This document shows positions 1 through 10,812 of a stretch of DNA of 64,000 nt, in pieces. Within the stretch, counting starts at the first letter, position 1. Each line of letters opens with the position of its first letter. Source of the stretch: Meghimatium bilineatum (Eukaryota > Mollusca > Gastropoda > Stylommatophora > Philomycidae); NCBI GenBank assembly GCA_034231615.1, contig CM067309.1:42652181-42716180 (forward strand), in the 5' to 3' direction. The translations under genes were made by a program, and so were the position numbers. The notes beneath the pieces were generated by a model that was not told where the DNA came from, made no database searches, and was given only the letters and a program-made list of their open reading frames with translations.

Positions 1-390
1 TTATTTTCTCATACCAGTTTCGAAGCCTTCTTTTTCTCATACCTAAAAAACTAAAATTCTCAAAGAAAAATCCTATAACACACGGGATTTAAACAGTTAT
101 GCTCAGATATCACCTACTCGCCTCGCAACGTCAGTCAACACGTTATTAAACATCCGTTGACTGGTCATTTGTAATATTTAAATTGCATTGTTTGCTTTTC
201 ATTGTCCAGTAGTTTGTCTTCTTGAAGGCCTTTTGGTCAAAATATTTCTTTAGCCTGATTTGTAAAGTATTAAATATTATCCTTGTAAGTTAGTTTATTT
301 TATAAATGTTTAAATGCATTTCCTTGAGTTATACATTTTGTTTACCGAACGTAAATTATCGTGGACAATCAGCAGAATAGTAAACAATTA

Positions 391-742
391 TATTGAGGCA
401 GCAGAGATTTGGGTTTATAGAAGAATGTTAAGAACACCATGGACAAAAATAAAGGATAAAGAAGATATCTTAACATAGGTTAATTCCAAAAGAGAGCTAC
501 TTACCCACATCAGACAAAGAGAGCTACTTACCCACATCAGACAAAGAGAGTCTACATTGTGTGGACACATCATGAGAAGAGAAAAGATGAAACAAATTGT
601 AACAACAGGCAAGTTGAAGAGCAAGAGAAGTAGGGAAAGACAAAGAGAGAAGGCATTTGACAACCTAGCATTGTGGCATGGGAGAACATCGGTATTGGAA
701 AGTATTGACAGCACTCGAAATAGAAGGCTGTAGATAGACATG
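391..742 (+). pseudogene. LINE reverse transcriptase C-terminal fragment (family 5)
   Basis: The plus strand reads WVYRRMLRTPW, then a stop, then SKRELLTHIRQRE, CGHIMRREKM, TGKLKSKRSRERQREK. This is the post-RT region (finger-like GHxxRR and basic GRQR) typical of APE-type non-LTR elements. A 9-codon segment is tandemly duplicated at about 491-545. Stops and frame breaks show it is dead. A related inverted copy lies at 44685-45170. Confidence 0.75.
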
Positions 743-796
743 ATAGCTAACGCGACACGGCTTGGTCAATAAGAAGGCACATGAACAAATATTTAC

Positions 797-978
797 CTGC
801 TCTTGTCTGAATACGTTCCCAACAGATAAGATAGGCAGGCATCTCCCGTGTCTTCATCATACTTGTCATCAGATCCAGGTTGCATTATAGAATCACCAAA
901 TCTTTCTGGGATATATCTGACGTCGTATGCTGCATTTATCATGCCTATAAACCTTTCATAATAACTGGGGTCTTGTCG
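797..978 (-). CDS. C16orf89-like: Exon 3 of the UPF0764 (C16orf89)-like gene; gene continues off the left edge
   Basis: This 182 nt exon starts after TTGACAG (acceptor AG at 980-979) and ends at AGCAG|GTAAAT (donor at 796). It reads in phase 0 from exon 2: RQDPSYYERFIGMINAAYDV, then a stretch rich in acidic residues, then GDACLSYLLGTYSDKS and two leftover bases (phase 2). The D-x-CL-x2-LLGT pattern is what I recall from the C-terminal half of C16orf89-type proteins. An acceptor at CCCCAG, 14 nt further into the exon, would break the frame and was rejected. The rest of the protein lies beyond the window. The acceptor itself is inside a tandem repeat (957-1167). Confidence 0.72.
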
Positions 979-1167
979 CTGTCAAGGATGCAAAAAATCA
1001 CATACTAACTGGAGTCTTGTCGCTGTCAAGGATGCAAAAATCACATAATAACTGGGGTCTTGTCGCTGTCAAGTATGCAAAAAAATCACATAATAACTGG
1101 GATCTTATGGCTGTGAAGGATGCAAAAATTACATAAAAACTGGGGCGGTCTTGTCGATGTCAAGGAT
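957..1167. repeat. Tandem repeat (~43 bp x 5) duplicating the exon 3 acceptor
   Basis: Five imperfect units each contain, on the minus strand, GACAG|CGACAAGAC-like sequence: the 3' splice site of exon 3 plus about 20 nt of its coding start. The unit next to the exon is the functional candidate. Units 2 and 3 keep AG, unit 4 has CACAG|CCATAAG, and the outermost has GACAT and has lost the AG. Divergence increases away from the exon. Confidence 0.85.
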
Positions 1168-1570
1168 TTTCAGTTAGTTCTACTAGTAATACCTTTTATA
1201 GATTACCTGTGTTCTTTAATGGATTTATTTTCTACAGTCACAAAGAAATGGACAATTGAGAAAATCTTTCAGCAGCTGGAGTTGGGACATTTTGAGGAAT
1301 AGGGTCATAAATACTTCATTATGTTTGTTATCTATGTGTTTATATATTGTATGTATGTCCGTGTGCATGTCGTCATGAGACATGGACCATATCACTAAAT
1401 ATTTGCCTTTCACCAACACAATAATCTCCCATTACCACCACTTTGGTACCCAATATGATCTATCACACCTTCCCACTTACCAACACACATTGAAAATATC
1501 AAGTTAACATTAGCTCAGAAAAATTATCTCCCCTCCTTATATTATCAAATTATTTCCCCTTAGACAACAC

Positions 1571-2331
1571 GAGGAAAATATTCACGTCTGAACAAATTAC
1601 AAACAAGCTACAAAATGATAATTATACAATGCTACATCTATTCTATATTAATGTATGGCTTAGAAACATGGCCACTAAACAAATAAGTAGAAGTCAGAAT
1701 TGCTGTCTTTGAGATGCGGGTATATAGGAGAATATGGGGCCGCGTAGCGCGGTTAGCGCACTGGCTTCGCATTTGAGTGGTACTGGATTCATTCCCCAGT
1801 TGAGGCGGAAATGTTTTTCAGATAGCAACGGCTCCCACGTCGACCCAGCCTTAAAATTGGTACGGGATTAATTCGGAAAGTAAAGACTACGATGGAGAGG
1901 AGATGGCTACCGCCCTCATTTGCAGAGCCAGTGAAATATGAGATGGCAAACATATCATATCCCTACGGCATTAATAAATGATATGGGTTACTTTACAGAC
2001 GAATAGAGAGAACATCATGAAACGAGAAGAAAACAAATAAAGAGGTGCTAAAAACACTTAATATGAAGAAAGAATTACTAAGAGAAATAAAGATCAGGCA
2101 AATAAAATATTTTAACACATTAAAAGACATGACACCTTATTGAAGACCTTACATGGGGGGTAAAGTCAAAAAGGGAAGTGAGCAAGAGGTAGACAGAGAT
2201 ACAAGTGGGAGAGTAACATTACACGATGGACAAGTTACAGTCTAGCAGAGTGCACCACCAAGACAAGAGACGGAATGTTGGAGATCTGTTGCAGCCAACC
2301 TTCGTTGCGGAGACGGTACTTGATGATGATG
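1571..2331 (+). mobile_element. 5'-truncated LINE family 1, copy a, with 9 bp TSD
   Basis: The 9 bp sequence AGACAACAC flanks it at 1562-1570 and 2332-2340. The body aligns with the C-terminal coding part of the copies at 14428-15880 and 37256-38297, starting exactly at the TSD. It ends in the family 3' end GGAGACGGTACTTGATGATGAT. It has several frame breaks and is interrupted by a SINE at 1735-2000. Truncation plus TSD is the signature of target-primed reverse transcription. Confidence 0.85.
1735..2000 (+). mobile_element. tRNA-derived SINE nested in LINE copy a
   Basis: These 266 bp are absent from the other LINE family 1 copies, which run straight through this point. GAATA flanks it (1730-1734 and 2001-2005). 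The head looks like a tRNA gene: an A box near 1745-1756 (TAGCGCGGTTAG) and a B box at 1785-1795 (GGATTCATTCC), about 30 nt apart, as needed for RNA polymerase III. A roughly 200 bp unrelated body follows. I cannot assign the SINE family. Confidence 0.75.
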
Positions 2332-2365
2332 AGACAACACCTCTTGACCATCTTCGTGGCCAGAA

Positions 2366-2543
2366 TATCTGGCGGTAGGCAGTTCCCCCCCCCCCCAGAA
2401 CACCGTCATCTGGCGGTAGGCAGTTCTCCCCAGAACACCGTCATCTGGCGGTAGGCAGTCCCCCCCCCCAGAACACCGTCATCTGGCGGTAGGCAGTTCC
2501 CCCCCCCCCCCCCCAGAACACCGTCATCTGGCGGTAGGCAGTT
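2366..2543. repeat. Array with variable poly-C, ~35-46 bp units x 4-5
   Basis: Each unit carries CATCTGGCGGTAGGCAGT, then a C-run of very different length (about 4 to 16), then CAGAACACCGT. It lies in intron 2, just after the LINE copy a TSD. Confidence 0.85.
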
Positions 2544-2716
2544 AACGAGTATTTGAATATATGCGACATATGTGCCTGTCTTGGATACTATTATTATATC
2601 ACACAATGGAATTAGGTCAGAGCTGATAGACTACTGCGTGGAGAATCAACCAACAGAAAATATAATAAACGCGAGAAAAGAAACTCCTAGGAGATTACCA
2701 CAAATATTGAATCTAC

Positions 2717-2847
2717 CTGGACATAAGGCATGGCCGTCTCCGCCATCTTGCTGAGTTGTGTTTTCATTATCAAAAGCTGATTCTTCAGATCATCGGGACA
2801 TTGAAAATCTGACCGTGAACAGGCTTGTAAAGATTCATCAATACTCC
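2717..2847 (-). CDS. C16orf89-like: Exon 2 of the UPF0764 (C16orf89)-like gene
   Basis: This 131 nt internal exon follows a pyrimidine-rich acceptor (TTTTTCATCACAG at about 2860-2848) and ends at CCAG|GTAGAT (donor at 2716). Its first two bases complete the split glycine codon from exon 1, and 43 full codons follow, so it ends in phase 0. The peptide begins SIDESLQACSRSDF, contains two cysteines, and continues as an amphipathic helical segment (DDLKNQLLIMKTQLSKMAE) ending in AMPYVQ. Phase agreement on both sides across 22 kb and 1.7 kb introns is the main support. Nothing in the exon identifies an enzyme active site. Confidence 0.72.
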
Positions 2848-3191
2848 CTGTGATGAAAAATATCAGGTAAAGATTTATCAATACTTTTATGTGTGAGAGG
2901 AATCTGTGGGACATTGAGCAGCTCTTGTCTTTCTTTTAGAGCGTTTTTGTTGCACAGCTTGATGTCTGAGGTTCTCTGAAGCTGCAGCGCCACTCTTGAT
3001 TCTGCCACACGAGTCGTATCTGTCTTGTGCAAGATTATCTCATGAATTTGTGTCTATTTTCAGTTATAGAGTCCGTGATGTCTTAAGGGTGTCTTTAAAA
3101 CGCTTCCTCTGTTCTCCGGACTTGCGGGAGCAAGTCAAATAACAACTTTTATGTTAGACGATGTTCTTTCATGCTGACCATGTGTCCTGTC

Positions 3192-3325
3192 CAGCGTGTC
3201 TGCGCCTTCATCAACATTGTGTGTATGCGTACATCAACATTGTGTGTATGCTTACATCAACATTGTATGTATGCTTACAGACTTAGATTACATCAACATT
3301 GTATGTACGCTTACAGACTTAGATT
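3192..3325. repeat. Tandem repeat, 23 bp then 37 bp units
   Basis: Three 23 bp units (CATCAACATTGTGTGTATGC core) are followed by two longer ones that add a 14 bp ACAGACTTAGATT-type extension. The array therefore changes unit length partway. Confidence 0.8.
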
Positions 3326-3462
3326 TCATCTGTAATTCACTGTCTGGTATTTTATCCCACCAATGGATGTTGAGTGTCTTACGAAAGCAACTTAGGTGGA
3401 GGTGGTTCATTCTTCTAGCATATTTCACAGACATAAAGGAGTGATGATATTACTATTGTCTA

Positions 3463-3570
3463 GTAAACTATGAGTTGTTGTTGGTAAACTATGAGTTGTT
3501 GTTGGTAAACTATGAGTTGTTGTTGGTAAACTATGAGTTTGTTGTTGGTAAACTATGAGTTTGGTGGTAG
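3463..3570. repeat. 21 bp tandem repeat x 5
   Basis: The unit is GTAAACTATGAGTTGTTGTTG, with single T insertions in the last copies. Confidence 0.85.
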
Positions 3571-3816
3571 TTGTTATCCCCCTCTCTGTTATACTACTAC
3601 AGAGAAATTGGCAACATATCATATTGACAATATATCCTATTGACAACATATCGATCACCCTAAGAATTTTTAGTTATAATGATTTTCTATGCAATATAAA
3701 TACGTAGTGTAGGTTTCCATTACTTTCTAAGCGGTATAGATGCATAATTGCCAGCAAAGTGGTTTTAACCTGGTAACTCGTTTGAAACGTGACCACTCCG
3801 CCACAGAACTGGACAG

Positions 3817-3819
3817 CTT

Positions 3820-3858
<39 letters not shown>

Positions 3859-3902
3859 AGCTACTACTACTGCTACTACTACTGCTACTACTACTGCTAC
3901 TA

Positions 3903-3936
<34 letters not shown>

Positions 3937-3962
3937 GACGACGACGACGACGACGACGACGT
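3817..3962. repeat. Compound trinucleotide repeat (ACT)n/(GCT)/(ACG)n
   Basis: About 145 bp of ACT triplets has regular GCT and CAC interruptions and ends in about nine ACG triplets. The poly-Thr, poly-Leu and poly-Val frames here are artefacts. Confidence 0.95.
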
Positions 3963-4026
3963 TATAATGATTTCTCCAAATATCAATCTAGACTCATCAG
4001 ACAATAGTAGCAGAGTATATATCAAG

Positions 4027-4490
4027 CATTCCATCATAAGCATATTAACACTGTTATTTGGTTCCATCATAAGCATATTAACACTGTTATTTGGTTCCAT
4101 CATAAGCATATTAACACTGTTATTTGGTTCCATCATAAGCATATTAACACTGTTATTTGGTTCCATCATAAGCATATTAACACTGTTATTTGGTTCCATC
4201 ATAAGCATATTAACACTGTTATTTGGTTCCATCATAAGCATATTAACACTGTTATTTGGTTCCATCATAAGCATATTAACACTGTTATTTGGTTCCATCA
4301 TAAGCATATTAACACTGTTATTTGGTTCCATCATAAGCATATTAACACTGTTATTTGGTTCCCTCATAAGCATATTAACACTGTTATTTGGTTCCATCAT
4401 AAGCATATTAACACTTTTATTTGGTTCCATCATAAGCATATTAACACTTTTATTTGGTTCCATCATAAGCATATTAACACTTTTATTTAG
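4027..4490. repeat. 33 bp minisatellite x 14
   Basis: Nearly identical 33 bp units (TTCCATCATAAGCATATTAA core). Three units share a CACTTTTATT variant at the right end, and one has CCCTC for CCATC. Because 33 is a multiple of 3 and the unit lacks stops, both strands show open frames of about 190 codons. I do not consider them genes. Confidence 0.95.
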
Positions 4491-4539
4491 TATAAAAATA
4501 AAAATGAACATCGATGTATATCAAATATTTAATTAATTA

Positions 4540-4966
4540 ATATTGACAAAAGCGTGACAAAAATCTATCAAATGAATAATATAAAAGTAGAACGGACTCG
4601 GTGTTTCTACAACAACGAAATAATTAATTTGTAATTATGTCTTTCAAATTATCGGATCTCAGGATGAATTAAAACAATATATTTGATTGGATAACAAACA
4701 GCGTTGCCACTTGTTCTAGCGAGGATTTCAAAATATTATAAAGTTCACAATTAATATGCATAAATAATCAAGGTATAGAAAATATTCAAACAGAATCATA
4801 ATAAAATATGGCAAAGATATGAGTATTGTGCAGAAACGCTGGCAGGAAATTAATGCAGACAGGATAAAGAAAATGCTTCCCACTAGAAGATGGTCTGTAA
4901 AAACTAGAATATTTCTTTTAGTTTTAGTTGGTTTTTTTAAGAAATGTTAGGCATGAAGGCGGTTTA
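4540..4966. other. No feature recognised
   Basis: AT-rich sequence. I see no exon with consistent splice signals and no transposon similarity. Confidence 0.5.
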
Positions 4967-5083
4967 AGTACTGTATCCCAGTACTCATGCTGTATGCCAG
5001 TGCTCATGTTGTATCCCAGTGTTAATGCTGTATGCCAGTGCTCATGTTGTATCCCAGTGTTAATGCTGTATCCCAGTCAATAA
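4967..5083. repeat. Short degenerate repeat (~22 bp) around CTGTATCCCAGT
   Basis: Five or six copies alternate between GTATCCCAGTGTTAATGCT and GTATGCCAGTGCTCATGTT variants, forming a 42-44 bp higher-order unit. Confidence 0.75.
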
Positions 5084-5944
5084 CAGAAGCAGGAAGACTG
5101 GCTCAAGATAGACAGAAGTTTCGAAAGGCTGTGATGACTTCTACACCCTGTTCATAATATGATTTCTTATGAACATTACCGTGAGTAGGGCAACTTTTCT
5201 TAAAGAATTGCTTTCTGATGCCTTACATATAACACAGACAACTATTTACATTACTGTGAGTATGACAATTTTTTTCTGAAAACATTTTTGGGGCCATCTC
5301 GTATGTATCAAAGTCAACTCTTTAAGAACCACCGTACCTCCGCTGTTTGCAGGAAACAAGCTGCATCACTCATAATTCATTGATATTTAAACTAACAATA
5401 CATCACTATCACACGTCAAGCTATGATTGTTATTCATGGGGTGGTATTTCCTCGTCATTACGCATACAATACGCACCCGGAGACATAGCTCTATGACATA
5501 TCTGCTTCATGAAATGTTTATAACAAGTTCCTCCCATCGCGCAAATAACATCGATCGAATAATGTTACGAGTTAGCTGCACGTCATTCCGGAAAGCTTCG
5601 TATTTCGAGATATTCGAACTTTAATATATAGAATAGTGGCAATTATTGTTTCACTCAATGCGATGTCTCACTAAATTATTTAAAAGAAAAACGCAACATG
5701 ACAGAACAAATAGATATGAGATATGGTTCTCTGAGAATAACAATTGACTGTCTCGTTTTTTTTTCATGCTAGGGAGAAGTATGTTCCAGTGTTGGCTAAG
5801 CCCGAGAGGGGAGCAACGAATAGCAGCACTGTTTACCTTCAAGGCATGTCGTAAGATGCAACACGTTATGGGGGATGGGTTGTTTGTTTCACCCCGTGTA
5901 GGATAAAAGTGTTTCAGAAGTTATATTGAAAGTAGGATGAAAGT
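5084..5944. other. No gene recognised
   Basis: Mixed AT-rich sequence. Open frames here are at most about 65 codons, with no recognisable motif. Confidence 0.5.
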
Positions 5945-5947
5945 AGG

Positions 5948-6062
5948 GCAAAAGGCGTAAATATCGCAGCAATGTTGTAGGCCATGATACAACGCATTCC
6001 ATTCTCCGACCTACATTCTGTTATTTGCAGGATTTTAAGAACGACTGCAGAAGAAGTAGAAA
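5948..6062 (+). repeat. Dispersed repeat family D110, copy A
   Basis: It shares an ordered series of short blocks with 28585-28690 and 33090-33215 and, inverted, with 33790-33890 and 29573-29760: GGCG(C/T)AAATATC, CATGA(C/T)AC, GCATTCC, CTAATCTGCAGGA-like. The best-kept inverted copy (29573-29760) has an open frame, so the source is probably a coding transposable element of unknown class. Confidence 0.6.
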
Positions 6063-6074
6063 CAAATTGGTTCT

Positions 6075-6612
6075 TGAAACAATCTGTGTTTCAAATTTAT
6101 GTTCAAATACTTCAGACAATCTGTGTTTCAAATTTATGTTCAAATACTTCAGACAATCTGTGTTTCAAATTTATGTTCAAATATTTCAGACAATCTGTGT
6201 TTCAAATTTATGTTCAAATACTTCAGACAATCTGTGTTTCAAATTTATGTTCAAATATTTCAGACAATCTGTGTTTCAAATTTATGTTCAAATACTTCAG
6301 ACAATCTGTGTTTCAAATTTATGTTCAAATATTTCAGACAATCTGTGTTTCAAATTTATGTTCAAATACTTCAGACAATCTGTGTTTCAAATTTATGTTC
6401 AAATATTTCAGACAATCTGTGTTTCAAATTTATGTTCAAATACTTCAGACAATCTGTGTTTCAAATTTATGTTCAAATATTTCAGACAATCTGTGTTTCA
6501 AATTTATGTTCAAATACTTCAGACAATCTGTGTTTCAAATTTATGTTCAAATACTTCAGAAAATCTGTTTTTAAAAGTTGTGTTCATATACTTGAGACAA
6601 TCTGTTTTGTTT
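6075..6612. repeat. 37 bp minisatellite x ~14 with alternating variants
   Basis: The unit core is CAGACAATCTGTGTTTCAAA. In most of the array the linker alternates between TACTTCAG and TATTTCAG, so the true period is a 74 bp dimer. The last two units decay. Since 37 is not a multiple of 3, all three plus frames stay open for up to 203 codons; these are artefacts. Confidence 0.95.
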
Positions 6613-6668
6613 TGTTTTTTTCAAATTTATACTTAAATATTTGACCATTAACTGTAGCCAGGTCCATA

Positions 6669-6721
6669 GTTTGGGGGTTGGGGTGGGATGGAGTCGGGGT
6701 TGAGGTGGGAGTTGGGGGTGT
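6669..6721 (+). other. G-rich tract with quadruplex potential
   Basis: At least six runs of 3-5 G separated by short loops lie within about 50 bp on the plus strand. Confidence 0.55.
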
Positions 6722-6725
6722 TCAA

Positions 6726-7105
6726 CCCCTCCATTTAGGAAACCAGAACATGACGTTGAGTACTAGGATCTTAGTTACAAGGTGAGTAACCCTCGTCACT
6801 AATGATTCTCTGCAAACGGTCATCACAAATATAATGAGAAAAGGGAATGTCAGTGAGAATGTGCGAAATTCCTTGTTTTGTAAACCTCCCTCCGTTATAT
6901 CTACGGCCCTGATTGCAGGCTTTAATGTTACAATTCTTTTCTAGGCGTCACTAGGCGGTGTCACCAAGTTCGGTAAAACATTATGTCATCCCCTTACCTC
7001 CCCACCATCCCCATCCCTTCTCCCAACAGATAATATTTTTACCCCTAAAAATGACAATCAAAACATTTATTCATGTTATTCATTATCATTATTAAACAAC
7101 TTCCA
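6726..7105. other. No feature recognised
   Basis: Apparently unique sequence with no gene signal. Confidence 0.45.
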
Positions 7106-7107
7106 TT

Positions 7108-7376
7108 AATTATTTGGTAATTGCTAACAGTAAGCATACTTACTAAATGTGATCGTTTGGTAATTGCTAACAGTAAACATACTTACTAATATGTGATCGT
7201 TTGGTAATTGCTAACAGTAAACATACTTACTAAATGTGATCGTTTGGTAATTGCTAACAGTAAACATACTTACTAATATGTGATCGTTTGGTAATTGCTA
7301 ACAGTAAACATACTTACTAATATGTGATCGTTTGGTAATTGCTAACAGTAAACATACTTACTAAATGTGATCGTAA
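7108..7376. repeat. 43/44 bp tandem repeat x 6
   Basis: Units contain TTTGGTAATTGCTAACAGTA. Lengths of 43 and 44 differ by ACTAAATG versus ACTAATATG and are interspersed along the array. Confidence 0.92.
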
Positions 7377-8670
7377 ACAGGATACGTGTGTGATTATTCT
7401 TCTTTAAATTGTTGTTATAAAAATTGAAACATTCGAATTTACCGGATCTCACGTAACATAATATAACTTTGCAGTATCGTTTCTACTCATAAACGAAATC
7501 ACAATCATTAAATTAATAAATTAGTTATGTGTGACTATACGCGTACGTGTATTTGTTGAATTATGCAAATTTTAAATTGAAATGTCTGAGAATCAAAAAA
7601 ATGATACACAAAAAAAAAGGATTATTTGTGAACAATGACAGAGGCGAGAGACAATTCTATTGAGATAATCAGGGATGTCGTCTTAACAAAAAGTGGCAGG
7701 ACGCTTCGTCTACTAAAATAAGAAGCCTCTACAAAAAAATACCGGGGCAGTCAAATTCCATTTGTCTTTTTTTTTTAATCGCTATAAAATTGTGCCGGAC
7801 AGTGACCTGACACTAAAAAAAAAGTAACCAAGGCTCCGCCCTGTCACTGCTACACCCCTATATATAGTAATCAAATTTACTTTACACAAAACAAACAATA
7901 TTGTAGGTTAGATTGTGCGAAACTGCACCAAACTGCACCAAATTCGTGCATTTGTAAAGTTCGTTTTTCGTGAACTAATCTGTGAAATATTGGAAATATT
8001 TTTACTTTGACAGTTATTTCCGCGCAATTTATTACAAATTAGTACAAATATAAGGATAACCCTAATTTGGTTTGTTCTTTTTATTAGATTAATATTATCT
8101 TGTGGAGAAGTTATTATACACACAAAACTATAACACGTGTTTGTGTTTATATCTAAGCGAACTGAGATATTTTTGTTTTTCAATAATAAATTCCTGTCGC
8201 TGGGCAGAAACAAAGCATAGGAGTAATTTCTTATAATGACATGGCATCATAGGCAGTAGTATTTTGCATTTTGGTGTCACCTCCATGTCACCCCCCCCCC
8301 TTTGCACCAATTAGTGATGCCTCTGGCATATGGAATCATATGGATATGGATATATAACAGGATGTGTGATATGGATATATATCAGGCTGTGTGATCAGGA
8401 AACGGTTAGTAAACCTCATCGCCGGTAACTAACCAATGAACACATTCTCCAGGACTCACGTGATCACCATATTTTATCACGTGATCTCTCGCTCTACACC
8501 AATCTCGCTTTATCAATTTCATTATTGTTATTCCTGTGAAAGTCACACATTAAATTATTGATTGTTGTTGTTCGTGACTAATTCAATTATCTCTACGACC
8601 TCTTGTTTTTGTCCAGGAGAAGAAACACAGGCGTGAATAATTACATGGAGAAGATGGAAAATGAAAGGAC
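7377..8670. other. No gene recognised; AT-rich spacer
   Basis: It contains several A- and T-runs and one C10 run near 8290. The minus open frames of 60-101 codons around 7908-8310 have no motif I recognise. Confidence 0.45.
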
Positions 8671-8671
8671 A

Positions 8672-8750
8672 GGTAAATTAGACATTGTGAATTGGGATAA
8701 ATTAGACATTGTGAATTGGGATAAATTAGACAGTGTGAATTGGGATAAAT
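8672..8750. repeat. 24 bp tandem repeat x 3
   Basis: Three copies of AAATTAGACATTGTGAATTG plus GGAT. A two-copy duplication (CAACTTAACTAGAGTATATT) follows at about 8778-8823. Confidence 0.85.
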
Positions 8751-8904
8751 ACCCGTGCATATATCTCAGTCTGTTGTAAATCAACTTAACTAGAGTATAT
8801 TATAAATCAGCTTAACTAGAGTGTGCGGCAGGACCCCAACAACCAGTTGCTTTAATTTCGCAAAACTCTAGCAATGGAATTATTTGTTTCTGTTGTTGAC
8901 TTTC

Positions 8905-9121
8905 CTCCGTTCCATGATTAAGCTGTGGATTATCTTCCTTTCCATGATTAAGCTGTGGATTATCTTCCTTTCCATGATTAAGCTGTGGATTATCTTCCTT
9001 TCCATGATTAAGCTGTGGATTATCTTCCTTTCCATGATTAAGCTGTGGATTATCATCCTTTCCATGATTAAGCTGTGGATTATCTTCCTTTCCATGATTA
9101 AGCTGTGGATTATCTTCCATA
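8905..9121. repeat. 30 bp minisatellite x 7
   Basis: The unit begins TCCATGATTAAGCTGTGGAT and is almost invariant. As a multiple of 3 it yields open frames on both strands, which are not genes. Confidence 0.95.
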
Positions 9122-9159
9122 TTCTGTCCTAACCTTTCCTATAAGATCAGTTATTCATA

Positions 9160-9242
9160 CTTGTTCGACTCGGTGGCACCCGGATACAGTTTTGGTTTTG
9201 GATTGAAAGGGTACTAGGTTTAAACCCGACGCAGACAATAAT
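9160..9242 (+). other. Possible tRNA-like fragment
   Basis: CGGTGGCACCCGG followed about 45 nt later by GGTTTAAACCC resembles degenerate A and B boxes. There is no second copy or TSD, so this is weak. Confidence 0.2.
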
Positions 9243-9404
9243 GTATCTGGAAAATTCAGAAAACAATTATCCAGACAACATCAAATATTGATTAGAAAAT
9301 CAATACAGCAAATGTTTACGTCGATAATCGTTTGTGCTGGACATGAAGGCGCAAATAACGCAGCTTCGCAGTACGCCAGCAGTAGAGCCTACATGACGCA
9401 CCTC

Positions 9405-9768
9405 AACAGAAACCACACGACATTTCTTGTTGGTTATCAGTGAGAGAAAGCAGAAGGTTTACAACCACACAACATTTCTTGTTGGTTATCGGTGAGAGAA
9501 AAAAGAAGGTTTACAACCACACAAGATGCGGGGTGTGAACTACAGCCACACGACATTTCTTGTTGGCTATCAGTGAGAGAAAGCTGAAGGTTTACAACCA
9601 CACAACATTTCTTGTTGGTTATCAGTGAGAGAAAGCAGAAGGTTTACAACCACACAACATTTCTTGTTGGTTATCAGTGAGAGAAAGCAGAAGGTTTACA
9701 ACCACACAACATTTCTTGTTGGTTATCAGTGAGAGAAAGCAGAAGGTTTACAACCACACAAGATGCTT
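9405..9768. repeat. 52 bp tandem repeat x 6-7
   Basis: Units run from AACCACACAACATTTCTTGT to AAGCAGAAGGTTTAC. One short 29 bp unit of the next array is embedded near 9520-9545, so the two arrays share ancestry or exchange units. Confidence 0.88.
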
Positions 9769-10206
9769 GGAGTGAACAACAACCACACAAGATGCTGGTA
9801 GTGAACTACAGCCACACAATATGCTGAGTGTGAACTACAGCACACAAGATGCGGGGTGTGAACTACAGCCACACAAGATGCTGGGTGTGAACTACAGCCA
9901 CACAAGATGCGGGGTGTGAACTACAGCACACAAGATGCGGGGTGTGAACTACAACCACACAAGATGCGGGGTGTGAACTACAGCCATACAAGATGCTGGG
10001 TGTGAACTACAGCACACAAGATGCGGGGTGTGAACTACAACCACACAATATGCTGGGTGTGAACTACAGCACACAAGATGCTGGGTGTGAACTACAGCAC
10101 ACAATATGCGGGGTGTGAACTACAACCACACAAGATGCGGGGTGTGAACTACAACCACACAAGATGCGGGGTGTGAACTACAACCACACAAGATGCGGGG
10201 TGTGAT
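9765..10206. repeat. 27-29 bp minisatellite x ~15
   Basis: The core is ACAAGATGCGGGGTGTGAAC. Variants include TACAACC, TACAGCC and a 2 bp shorter TACAGC, plus GCGGGG versus GCTGGG. Confidence 0.92.
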
Positions 10207-10494
10207 GGTTACCTGTTGAATAGTATATGCTACAAGCTTTACTCTTATTTATGTATGCATGCTGGTGGTGGTGCTACCGGTGGTGATTGTGATGTTGCTG
10301 GCGATGGTGCTGCTGGCGAGGACAGCATGTATGTATCAACAAATAACTGCACAGGATGAGTATAAATATTTGGTCTATGATTGACGATCGTCTGAAAGTC
10401 GCAAAAGCCATCAATATTTTTTGTTGATATCACGACTCACTCAAGCATTTACACATCAAATTCATTACATGTATCATCGCTAACATTATTATAT

Positions 10495-10812
10495 ACAACT
10501 TCTCAAAGTATTATCTACCTCAGGGATTCTCAGCTTCTCAAAGTATTATGTACCTCAGGGATTCTCAGCTTCTCAAAGTATTATGTACCTAGGGATTCTC
10601 AGCTTCTCAAAGTATTATGTACCTCAGGGATTCTCAGCTTCTCAAAGTATTATGTACCTCAGGGATTCTCAGCTTCTCAAAGTATTATGTACCTCAGGGA
10701 TTCTCAGCTTCTCAAAGTATTATGTACCTCAGGGATTCTCAGCTTCTCAAAGTATTATGTACTTCAGGGATTCTCAGCTTCTCAAAGTATTATGTACCTC
10801 AGGGATTCTCAA
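10495..10812. repeat. 35 bp minisatellite x 9
   Basis: The core is GGGATTCTCAGCTTCTCAAA. One unit lacks a base and one has ACTTCA for ACCTCA. GAT-rich low-complexity DNA follows (10820-10950). Confidence 0.94.

Noticed and set aside
940-970. Alternative exon 3 acceptor at CCCCAG, about 14 nt inside the exon
   Set aside because: It would need exon 2 to end in phase 2, but exon 2 ends in phase 0. The GACAG acceptor at 980-979 fits.
3933-4536. Overlapping 189- and 192-codon frames on both strands
   Set aside because: They arise from the 33 bp minisatellite. No start context, splice sites or family match.
5984-6644. Three plus frames of 181-203 codons
   Set aside because: They arise from the 37 bp array. 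All three frames are open because the unit has no stops.
9405-10206. Possible CRISPR-like array of 52 and 27-29 bp repeats
   Set aside because: There are no unique spacers; units are directly adjacent, and the context is clearly eukaryotic.
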